Assembly (NCBI GenBank): GCA_964036665.1
Contig: OZ038531.1
Span: 17,422,168-17,486,167, forward strand
Source: Gordius sp. MW1
Lineage: Eukaryota > Nematomorpha > Gordioida > Gordea > Gordiidae
Reading direction: 5' to 3'
Length of the DNA: 64,000 bases
Shown here: piece by piece, positions 12,436-24,400 of the stretch
Position numbering within the stretch: the first letter of the stretch is position 1
Layout: each line of letters opens with the position of its first letter
The notes under the pieces: model-generated
Databases searched by the model: none
Told to the model about the DNA's origin: nothing
What the model saw: only the letters and a program-made list of their open reading frames with translations
Translations under genes and position numbers: made by a program

Positions 12436-15400
12436 CTAAAGGAATATAATACAATATTGAGCATTTTCAATCATTAAAAAAACCTTTCACATATATTAAT
12501 TTCCACAGGGTATTCTTTTGGCATTTTTATGTATTGCATAATCAAGATGGTTACTAGGCATTCAACAAAGTTACCACATATTATTGTGTGTCCTATACAA
12601 CACACTACAATAATGACCATAATACGTAAAAGGTTATGGTCTACCCCGTTTATCGGGTACCAAAAATAATTGTTTCGCTCGATTTCTTAAGCCAAAGATG
12701 TTAAAGGACGATCACATACAAAAATGAGAACACTAAATTGTTTGCAAAAACTAATACTAAAAACTTTTAAAATCCATGACAAACACTATATGTTATAATC
12801 ATGTTATAATACCGTTTCGGGACACAATATGCCAGTGATATGAGGATTTGACTGTTGATCCTCGCCCTCACAAGTCATCTTGGTATCACTAAAAGGTTTA
12901 AACCAGGGATTTGGACTCGAATCTAAGGCTAATCTTTCAGGCCAAGGCTGCTTAAGCTCGTTGGACCGGCTGGAGGTTAATATCGCTTGGCTATATTCTC
13001 GTTCGATAGCCAGCTTTATCAAAGTCAAGAGGGCTCTATCGTCTTTCAAAGCTAATGCCGTACGTAACTGCAAAATATAAGAGTGATGTTAGTAACAAAT
13101 TACAAAAGTCAAAGGTACTATGGTAGGTGGCTTTCAATTAGAGTTTTGGAGTAACTCTCAATTAACTTTGAATAGTCTAAATGACAACGAAATTGCATAG
13201 AATTAAAGGTAACAAAAATTTTTAATATTAATGTTCATAGATGAGGCTTACATGGGCGTAACCAGCATTGGCATTAGAGTGGGGCAATAATGATTTAGGG
13301 AGGGGCAAAATGGTCATTTTTAGAAATTTTAGCCATAATTTTAATAAATTTCAACAGATTTTTGGATTTAGAGAAGGGCAACCGCCCCTTCCTGTCGCCC
13401 ATAAACGCTAATGTTAGTGGTCAGAAAGAATAATGTTTCACATCACGTGATAAAGCAATTGTCCTTGAAAAATTAATTAGGAGATATTTAACTATTACAT
13501 AAAGAATTTAAAGTTACTTTCAGGTTAAAGATGGCGAAATCTCCAATATCAGGGATTTGGTCCAAGTAATGTACTCCAGCTTTGGGTATACCCTGCAAAA
13601 TTAACATATTTATGTAACATATGTGAGCAAACAAGCTTGTGTTAATGTTTCACCACCGCCCTCCCCCGCCCCGAAATTTTATAAGCAAATTCTGCAGCCA
13701 AAGTTATGAGTGGGCATTTATATGCATTGGATAAATTTTAATAAAATAATCATTCTATGTACAGATAAAAAAGTGCAATGCGACTTGAACCTAGCCCAAA
13801 GCAAACCTTAGGCAACAAAATAATAATTTTTTTTAATCAACACAATTTGTTTATAATAATTATAGCTTATAGGCACAAACTTACATCCATCCTCCCTGTT
13901 TAAATTTTAAATGCTAACTATTGCATTTTTATTCTTAGGTCACAAGCTAAAAAATAAGTTTCAAACTCAGACTTGGCTCAAAAATTAAAAAAAAAATATT
14001 GGGCTTTGTGACATAGTTTTCCAATAGATTACAATGCGCTAGGCAAGTTAAATATGGCAACTAAATCAAGCTTTCATTGGCTCCATTAGTGTGCATTTTA
14101 AATTCACAATTCCTTAAAATTTTGCCATAGTGAAAAAATGTTTTTTACTGATTTGAGAACTACTATCATACGATAAATAATAAAGTTATGTCGAATCATC
14201 AAAAAGGGGGGATTATCGCCCGGCTATTTATGATTTAAATTGTTTTCAGTTAGGGTGTAGGCCTCATATATTATAGTAATTTCTAAAAATTTTAGCCGTT
14301 TTGGACCGATGATTTTTATGGCGCTGGTACCGATTTGACATGAAATGTCCCTATGTCATAATTCTAAAAGTAATAACGGTATTCTCTTGAATTTTGGTTT
14401 ACTGCGTTAGTAAAAAATTCTCTATCAAAATAATTTTACAAAAACCCTTTCAATTTTGCGGTTAATTTTTTGTGAAACCTATTTTGACCCCATTAGTTAT
14501 CACTAATTTCACATTGTGCACTTCTTTAAGATCCATTATCAAATTTAAAAAGTTGAAAGTTTATGACTGGCTACGAGATTATCAAGAATTCCATAAAATA
14601 AGTTTTGACAAAATATATTTCTAGATGGCCGTATAATCAATTATTTAACGAACATATTAAGATGTTTGTTTTTGATCAAACAATATTGAAGTCAAAATAA
14701 ACTTAAATTTTAATCTTCCTTCGGGCGCGAAGCGTTATTGTCCGAGTTTGAAAATTAAAACTTGAATAATAACCTAAATGACACAAGTCTAGGCTAGAAT
14801 CATTGCGATGTTAAGATAATAAATATTAACATGATTGCAAATAATTTTATTTTTACACTGCAAATCCATTGTAAAACTATAAAATTTTTGCAGGATCAAA
14901 TATGTTTTAAAAAATATTGCTTGCTAGTTGTGACCGTTTAATGTGTTATAAAGGAGTAATAGGTTTTTCTGATTTTTACTAATTTGGTATCAAAAATTTA
15001 AAAGCAATGGTTTTTTGTGTTAAATTATTTCAATAAAGAATTTTTTCGGAACACAGTACATCATAATTTAAAAGAATAGCGCCCTTACTCTTCTAAATCC
15101 AAAATGTTGAAATTTATTAAAGTTATGGCCAAAATTTCAAAAAATGTTTATGTTGCCCCTCACTAAATCATTATTGCCCCCCTCTAATTCCAATGTTGGC
15201 TATGCCCATGCATTTTATAATATATGTTAAATATTATGTAGCATATTTATATTTAGAAATAATTACTAATTTCAAAGCATGGGCCGTTATAAAGGACACG
15301 GCTTTAACATCCAAAATATTAATGCTCTCCTGAAATTTCTTACAAAATTGAAGTTTTTCGAAATATTTTTTTGCTAAATTTAAGGAATGTTTGTCACCCT

Positions 15401-18400
15401 AAAATGAAATATGCCAATATTTATTAAGCAGATAAACCAATTATAAATATACTTTTTGGAAGCAAGCTGAAAATAACATAATAGATGATGCTCTAATTAA
15501 TAGGTCTATTTTTCCTTTCATAAAATTGCACAGCATTTATCTCATCTATATCTATTAAAAAATGGATTGTATATATGGCATTTAAAAATATTTATCAACT
15601 TAATTTATATACATTTATAAATGTAAAGAAAAAAATCAAAATGACATATAACTTTATATAACAAATAACCAAGCATTATATATTTACCAAAGAAGGATTC
15701 TTTTAATGATAGCCGGGTGCTTTTATCAAGAAAATTTTCAAATTTCATAATACATTCATCATACATATGATTTTTGAATAAAAGATTAAGCAATAGAAAC
15801 ATGCATTTTGGATCATTAAAATACTGATTGAGTTCCTTGGTTAAATTAAAATATTTTTTAGAAATTAGGGGTTATATTGGTGCATATGATATAAAATTAT
15901 AAGTATTTATGTTATATATGGTATTTATGTTATATAATTAATATTGTAATATTGTATTTTAATATGTATTCCCAAACGAGACTACCAATCGTTTCTTATG
16001 TTCTATTTTCGCCATCTTGTTTTCATTGTTTGTTTTATCGCGCTTCTAATAAATCAATAGTATAGACTCGAGTTGTAATACGAGTTATAAAATTTGGCGC
16101 TGCGAGTTCTGAAATGTCGTTAGAACCTGATTTTTCCAAATTGGAAAAAATATTCCTTAAGGAATTCGATTCTACTAAGGAAAATATTGAAGATTATTTG
16201 GATCATCTAGACTAGTGATGGGAAAACCCGGGGTTTTTTAAACCCAAGCCTGAGGTTTTAGGTTAGGTTGTTTGAAAACCTCGAGGTTTTAAACCTACCT
16301 AACCTAAAACCTTTTAGGTTTAGCATGGGTTTTGCATCCACCTAAGGGTTCCCCAACGTCCCTACCTAAAATTTTGGGGCAAGATTCAAACTCTAGCCCA
16401 AAACATTAGGTCGGAACGAAATGCAAAACCCCGAGAAACCCGGGTTTCCATTCATAAGGTATGGTTTTTATATCCTAATATTTCGTCTGAATGACGGTCA
16501 CTAAGCAATTTTATAAAATAAATTTTTAATTATCATTTGTTTTGATTTAAAAAATAAATTAAAATAATATTGTATCCTAATATCAATATATAAAATAATA
16601 ATATCAAATAAATACTCTACTATATTGTAATAAAAAATGTAAATGTATTATATCGGTTTTGGCCATCTATAAACTATTTTAATTTAGATTAACACACTAT
16701 ATCCTTATCTTATACCACGAATGTAGTAGTAGCACAGCACCATACCATATAACTCCCCCCCCCCTTCTCTTTCCCTTCTCACACAACCCAGCGTATAATG
16801 CGAGCATGGGGATCCCATTGCTCCAAAATATTCACACCCAAAGAGCAAGACAGTCGCCTTGCTCCAACCCTGCTCTACTCCGGGCCATCCCTGTTCCCAA
16901 CCCCGTTCCAACCCCACATAACCCAAATATTATTTTGTATGGGAGGCGATGCGCTACTATGCTATGACGCATACATATCCATATGCATAAGTTAGGGAGG
17001 GAGGAGAAGGGGAGAGTGCGTGCTGCTACAAGCTATGCATAAGCTATGCAGTAGTTAAGAGTGAATAAACATTACTTACATGGCGTTTAGATGAATTACC
17101 TAATTTAGATTTTACCTGAATATTTTCCCTTAATTTAACCCTCCAATGTACTTATAGAAATCCCAACCCTGAAGTGACTTATGGGGTTTGTAGGACCCCA
17201 TTCTTAAAATGATCATAATTTTAAAACCAATAGAGTAACAGGTCTCAAATTTTAAATATAAGTTTATTAAAGCCTCTTATAGGTTTGTAAAAAAATTAAT
17301 TTAATTATAAATACTAATTTTAAATTTATATGCAATTTACCAAACACTAAGAAAATGAATAAAAATCAAAATGACATGTTATTTTTGTAATGGAGACCAA
17401 ACAGTTAGTAGAAATATAAAAAGCAAATGTTTTTTTATTAAAAGAAGGTTTGAATAATATAAAAAACATGCATTCATGATAAAATGATTATACAGGAAAA
17501 AATTAGAAGACTCTAAAATCACTATTATCATCTAAAAAAGACATTAATAAGTTCTTAGGTAAATAATTATTAAGCCGTAACTGATTATCGGAAGGTAGTA
17601 AATAATTAAATTTTTACATATTGGTTATTTTGTTTTAACAATATATTGTCGCCATCAAGTTGTCTCTCTTTTAGACTTTGAATTTAAAACATAAAAACAT
17701 CTAATAAAAATGCCAATATTTGCGAAGAAATCATCAATAAGTATAAAATTAAAACCACTTGATCAAATAGCCAAATTAATATATTACACCGCCTTCACAG
17801 CACGCACGCACCATATTTATTAACAATAACTATAATTACTGCATAGCTTGTAGTGTTTTAAAAAACCAAGGGTTTCTATTGGTTGCCTGCAAGCGTTGGC
17901 GTTTGTTTTCACCCAACCTTTTCAGTGTTAGGTGAATTTTCTTGGGAGGGCTTTGGCGTTTGGCGTTTTCGTAAAAAACACCCAAAGCGTTTTGGGTGTT
18001 TTTTTGGGGCACCTTTGGCGTTTAGGTTTGGGTGTATTAAACAGCTAAAGGGTTTGGGTGGATAATATTATTAACCTTTTGGTTTGGTTTTGGTCGTTTT
18101 GGGTTGGGCATGCAAATATATCAATTTATTTATATTGTTCATCATATTTGTGTATTTAGATTTAGGTAATAAACTTTTAATTTAGGAAAATAAAAATAAA
18201 TGTATTATGACGTCACAATCTAGTAAATTCAGTAAATTATAGTTAATTATTATGCAATATGCATTATAGAAGTAGGTAGTGAATTAATATGTTTTATTTA
18301 TGAAAAAAAATTTGTGAAGATTTGCCCCCCCCCCTTATTTTTTACCCTCTTTCTCACCTGGGGAGGAACGGCGGGCAGGTGGGGTGTTTGCCCCCCCCCC

Positions 18401-21400
18401 TAATTTTTTACCCTCTTTCTGATGCGGGGGAGAGGGGGGTGTTTTGCCCCCCCCTTACCCTCTTTTTGATGTGGGGGACAGGGGGGCATGGGGGGTGTTT
18501 TGCCCCCCCCTAATTTTTTACCCTCTTTCTGATGTGGGGGAGAGGGGGGGGCATAGGGGGTGTTTTGCCCCCCCCCCCTAATTTTTTACCCTCTTTCTGG
18601 TCCGGGGAAGAGGGGGGGGCATGGGGGGTGTTTTGCCCCCCCCCCAATTTTTTACCCTCTTTCTGATGCGAGGAAGAGGGGGGGGCAGGGGGTGTTTTGC
18701 CCCCACCCCTAATTTTTTATCCTCTTTCTAATGCGGGGGAGAGGGGGGCATGGGGGGTGTTTTGCCCCCCCCCCCTAGTTTTTTACCCTCCTTTTAATGC
18801 GGGGGAGAGGGGGGCATGGGGGATGTTTTGCCCCCCCCCCCTAATTTTTTACCCTCTTTCTGATCCGGGGGAGAGGGGGGGGGGCATGGGGGGTGTTTTG
18901 CCCCCCCCCCCCCAATTTTTTACCCTCTTTCTGATGCGAGGGAGAAGGGGGGCAAGGGGTGTTTTGCCCACCCCCCCCCCCTAATTTTTTATCCTCTTTC
19001 TAATGCGGGGGAGAGGGGGGCATGGGGGGTGTTTTGCCCCCCCCTAATTTTTTACCCTCTTTTAATGCGGGGGAGAGGGAGGCATGGGGGGTGTTTTGCC
19101 CCCCCCCCCTTATTTTTTACCCTCTTTCCAATGTGGGGGAGAGGGGGGGGGGGCAGGGGGGGGGTGTTTTGCCCCCCCCCCAATTTTTTACCCTCTTTCT
19201 GCTGCGAGGGAGAAGGGGGGCAGGGGGTGTTTTGCCCCCCCCCCTAATTTTTTACCCTCTTTCTAATGCGGGTGAGAGGGGGGGCATGGGGGTAGTTTTG
19301 CCCCCCCCCCCTAATTTTTTACCCTCTTTCTGATGCGGGGGAGAGGGGTGCAGGTGTGGTGTTTTCAATAAATAGAAAACGATTATAAAATGAGATTTAT
19401 CTGGCCATTCGAGAGCAGATTTTGAATTCAATCCTTCAATTAAAAATTAATATTTTAATTCATTCTAAATTAATGACAGCTAACAGACCCCCATTTAAAT
19501 ATTCCCGGCAATAGCAATTTTTATCACAAAATTTAATTTAAATATATTTTGAATTTCTCGCCTCTTGTAAAAGATAAAGACTTATTAATTATATAATATC
19601 CCTTTTATTTTAATTGCTATGCAATTTATGGGCTCGTTTTTTGGTGTCCGTCCGTTGTCTGTTGTCCGTTGTCCGTTGTCCGTTACCTCCCTATCTATTT
19701 GCATTGGGTATATTAGGTTATCGCTTTTTTAAATTAATGCATGAGAAAGAGGTGCCCCACCCCTCATCTCTATCAAGAGGTGCCCCACCCCTCATCTCTA
19801 TCTCCCTCGCTTTCGGGCGGGGTCGGGTTTTAATTGCTACGTTAAATTAATGCATAAGTATATCTATATTTAAATTTTGGTAATTGCTATGCAATTTAAC
19901 TAGTTTTTGGGTTAGAATCCCGGAGTTTTTTTTGACTCTTATGATTGTTCTTGTTACTATCATTGATAATAAGACTTTTTGGCCGTCCGCTGGCTGCTGA
20001 CCAATGAAAAAATGACCATTGGCCAAAATGTGAATCCGAGTTTATTTTTTCGTTTTTTTTTGACTATTATGATTGTTCCTGTTACTACCATTGCTATTAT
20101 GACTTTTTGGCCGTCCGTTGGCTGCTGACCAATGGAAAAAAATCACCATTGGCCAAAATGTGATTCGAAATTTTTTTTTTCGTTTTTTTTGACTATTATT
20201 AATTTATATCCACTTTTACCGTGTCCTGGCTGCTGACCAATGGAAAAAAATGACCATTGGCCAAAATGTAATTCGAAAATTTTTTTTTAGTTTTTTTTGA
20301 CTATTATGAATTTATATCCACTTTTACCGTGTCCTGGCTGCTGACCAATGGAAAAAAATGACCATTGGCCAAAATGTGATTCGAAAATTTTTTTTAGTTT
20401 TTTTTTTGACTATTATAAGTTTATATCCACTTTTACCGTGTCCTGGCTGCTGACCAATGGAAAAAAATGACCATTGGCCAAAATGTGATTCGAAAATTTT
20501 TTTTTTCGTTTTTTTTTGACTTATGAATTTATATCCACTTTTACCGTGTCCTGGCTGCTTACCAATGAAAAAAAATGACCATTGGCCAAATTTTATATAT
20601 AACCTAAAAATTTATTATAGATGGTCTAACAGACAGCCAACTATGTAATATATATTTTTAACCTTATAAATGCTTATATATTTTTTTATTGGGTTAATAT
20701 ATTTCATTTAATTAGATTGTGATTTCATAGAAAACCTAAAAAGTAATATTTAAAAAAATAATATAGGTATTAGATTCTAATTTACGATAAAATATATCGA
20801 TAGAAACTAACACAAAATTCGAAACCTCCTTCAAAGGTATAATCATAGCCCGTTATTTCTAATTAAATTGAATCTACTATTAAACTCAAACACGAATTGT
20901 ACTTTATTAGATGGCGCGCGTAAGTTTATATAATTAGTAAAATTTTTCTACGTGTCATAGATATTACACCGCACGTGTGGCAGGGAAATGTCCGATATTT
21001 TTAAAATGAAAAGGTATTTTAGGAATCTGAAAAGGTTATTTTACCCCCGGCCACCCTGGGCACCTACGGGTAAAGTTTCGAGCGAATCGGGCTGGTAGTT
21101 TAAGAATTTAGCCCTTTTTTAAAACTAAAAAAAAACTTTTTTTTTAATTTTTTTTTTACATTAAATTAATATTTTGTTTTTGTTAATACCATTGATAATA
21201 TGACTTTTTGACCGTCCGCTGGCTACTGACCGACGAAATATATTGATTTTCTAAACATAAAACACAACTTTATTATTTCATTATTTATATAAATAACATA
21301 ATAACTTCTACTATTTTAAAGCCAGCATGGTATAGTGGTTATAGCGCCGGCTTGTGAACTTGAGGTGTGGGGTTCAAGTCAGGGAGGGGACAAATTTTTT

Positions 21401-24400
21401 TTTTAATTTTTTTAAATTAAATTAATATTTGTTCATGTTAATACCAATGATAATATGAATTTTTGACCGTCCGCTGGCTACTGACCAATAAAAAAATGAC
21501 CATTGGCCAAATAAATCGAAATTTTTTTTCGTTTTTGAATTGGTTAACATTGATAATTACCCTATGTCCTCCCCTACAAGGGCCTATAACTAATTATTTT
21601 GCATCTAATACCCCCTATAGGCATTCTCGCCCCTTCCCACCTTTCTCGCCCATAAATTGCATAGCAAATATGCTACGTTTATACGGAGTATAGAAGAGTT
21701 CCCCCTTCCCCTCTTCCCTTCCCCTACTCCCCTTCCCTTCTCCCCCTTCCCACGAGGGCCGAAGGCCCGAGTTTTTATATTTATTAATTGCTATGCAATT
21801 TATGGGCTCGTTTTTGGTTGTCCGTTGTCCGTTGTCCGTTGTCCGTTACCCTATCTATTTGCATTGAGTATATTAGGTTATCGCTTTTTTAAATTAATGC
21901 ATGAGAAAGAGGTGCCCCACCCCTCATCTCTATCAAGAGGTGCCCCACCCCTCATCTCTATCTCCCTCGGTGTGTTATATATAAGATTTGTTAAATTATC
22001 TATTATATAATAAACATAAATAAAAGTTGTTTACTTTTAATTGCTATGCAATTTAACTAGTTATATAATAAACATAAATAAAAGTTGTTTACTTTTAATT
22101 GCTATGCAATTTAACTAGTTTTTGTTATATAATAAACATAGATAAAAGTTGTTTACTTTTAATGCTATGCAATTTAACTAGTTATATAATAAACATAAAT
22201 AAAAGTTGTTTACTTTTAATTGCTATGCAAATTAACTAGTTTTGGGGTTAGAATCCCGGAGTTTTTTTGACTCTTGTTCTTGTTACTATCATTGATAATA
22301 AGAATTTTTGGCCGTCCGCTGGCTGCTGACCAATGAAAAAAATGACCATTGGCCAAAATGTGAATCGAAATTATTTTTTTCGTTTTTTTTGATTATTATG
22401 ATTGTTCCTGTTTCTACCATTGCTATTATGATTTGGCCGTCCGCTGGCTGCTGACCAATGTTATATAATAAACATAAATAAAAGTTGTTTACTTCTAATT
22501 GCTATGCAATTTAACTAGTTTTTGGGTTAGAATCCCGGAGTTTTTTTGACTCTTCTGATTGTTCTTGTTACTATCATTGATAATAAGACTTTTTGGCCGT
22601 CCGTTGGCTGCTGACCAATGAAAAAAATGACCATTGGCCAAAATGTGAATCGAAATTATTTTTTTCGTTTTTTTTTTGACTATTATGATTGTTCCTGTTA
22701 CTACCATTGCTATTATGACTTTTTGGCCGTCCACTGGCTGCTGACCGATGAAAAAATGACCATTGGCCAAAATGTGAATCGAAATTATTTTTTTCATTTT
22801 TTTTGACTATTATGATTGTTCCTGTTACTACCATTGCTATTATGACTTTTTGGCCGTCCGCTGGCTCCTGACCGATGGAAAAAATGACCATTGGCCAAAA
22901 TGTGAATCGAAATTATTTTTTTCGTTTTTTTTTTGACTATTATGATTGTTCCTGTTACTACCATTGCTATTATGACTTTTTGGCCGTCCGCTGGCTGCTG
23001 ACCAATGGAATAAAATGACCATTGGCCAAAATGTGATTCGAAAACTTTTTTTTCGTTTTTTTTTTGACTATTATGAATTTATATCCACTTTCCGTGTCCT
23101 GGCTGCTGACCAATGGAAAAAAATGACCATTGGCCAAAATGTGATTCGAAAATTTTTTTTAGTTTTTTTTTGACTATTATAAGTTTATATCCACTTTTAC
23201 CGTGTGCTGGCTGCTGACCAATAGAAAAAAATGACCATTGGCCAAAGTGAGCATCAAAATTTTTTTTCCGTTTTTTTTGGCTATCATTGACTTATAGAGT
23301 ATCTGTTGGTACTGACCAATAGAGAAAAAGTGACCATTGGCCAAATTTTTGATTTTTTTAATTAAAAATTGTTCAAATTCAACAAAAAATTTCTCCCAAC
23401 AATTCTGCAAATTCTTAACATTGTGTTGTTTTATAGAATCTGGTACAGTGGACGACTGACCTATTAGGCGACAACCAATTAGATTACAGATTTATGTGCG
23501 ACTAGAATGAGCTTAACTGGAGAAAAATACAAGTGATAACCAAGTAATGAAAACCAATAAGGTTATTTGACACATTTGCACATACGTTCAGTTCATATAT
23601 ATTCTACTTATTTTGTACCAAAAAGCTTTAAGATGCACCACATAAAAGTAAGATTTTTGGGCCTAAGTGAATTTATATGTATTTTAGCTACATTAGAAGT
23701 AATCTCAATTCATTGATCTTCCAACTCAATCTGTTCAATGTTCAACGTATTTTATGTGCATATTTTTTAAATCTTTAGATTAGTCAATGTTAAAACAATG
23801 AATTCATAGTGATGAAAACCAATAAGGTTATTTGACACATTTGCACATATGTTTATATTATAATTATGCCTTTTTTAAAACTTGCAGTTCTTCCAACTCA
23901 ATCTGTTCAATGTTCAACGTATTTTATGTGCATATTTTTTAAATCTTTAGATTAGTCAATGTTAAAACAATGAATTCATAGTGATGAAAACCAATAAGGT
24001 TATTTGACACATTTGCACATATGTTTATATTATAATTATGCCTTTTTTAAAACTTGCAGTTCTTCCAACTCAATCTGTTCAATGTTCAACGTATTTTATG
24101 TGCATATTTTTTAAATCTTTAGATTAGTCAATGTTAAAACAATGAATTCATAGTGATGAAAACCAATAAGGTTATTTGACACATTTGCACATATGTTTAT
24201 ATTATAATTATGCCTTTTTTAAAACTTGCAGTTCTTCCAACTCAATCTGTTCAATGTTTAACGTATTTTATGTGCATATTTTTTAAATCTTTAGATTAGT
24301 CAATGTTAAAACAATGAATTCATAGTGATGAAAACCAATAAGGTTATTTGACACATTTGCACATATGTTTATATTATAATTATGCCTTTTTTAAAACTTG

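Larger units (their letters stand above)
19614..21777 (+). repeat. Composite repeat, copy A
   Basis: Starts TTGCTATGCAATTTATGGGC and ends with a GGGCC-GAA-GGCCC hairpin followed by T5. The starting motif recurs inverted near 21643-21664, so it has subterminal inverted repeats. Inside are a TTGTCCG tandem run, a duplicated GAGGTGCCCCACCCC segment, a satellite (19980-20600), a tRNA-like sequence and a polypyrimidine tract. It ends 10 bp before copy B. Class unknown; a large non-autonomous DNA element is likeliest. Confidence 0.6.

Noticed and set aside
16705..16995. Overlapping 65-73-codon frames in the left arm, mirrored at 29000-29284
   Set aside because: They occur on opposite strands in the mirrored arm with equal quality and without conservation pattern; no family similarity.
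18322..19333. Overlapping + frames rich in 'PPPLIFYPLSDAGERG', up to 103 codons
   Set aside because: They run through the 65-70-bp GC-rich satellite in several frames at once, and the mirror-image array gives the same on minus. No start context or splice signals.
21321..21392. Functional tRNA-His
   Set aside because: A and B boxes and a GTG triplet are present, but acceptor, anticodon and T stems fail to pair.
22495..23410. Minus-strand frames of 77-105 codons in copy B
   Set aside because: Same satellite as above.
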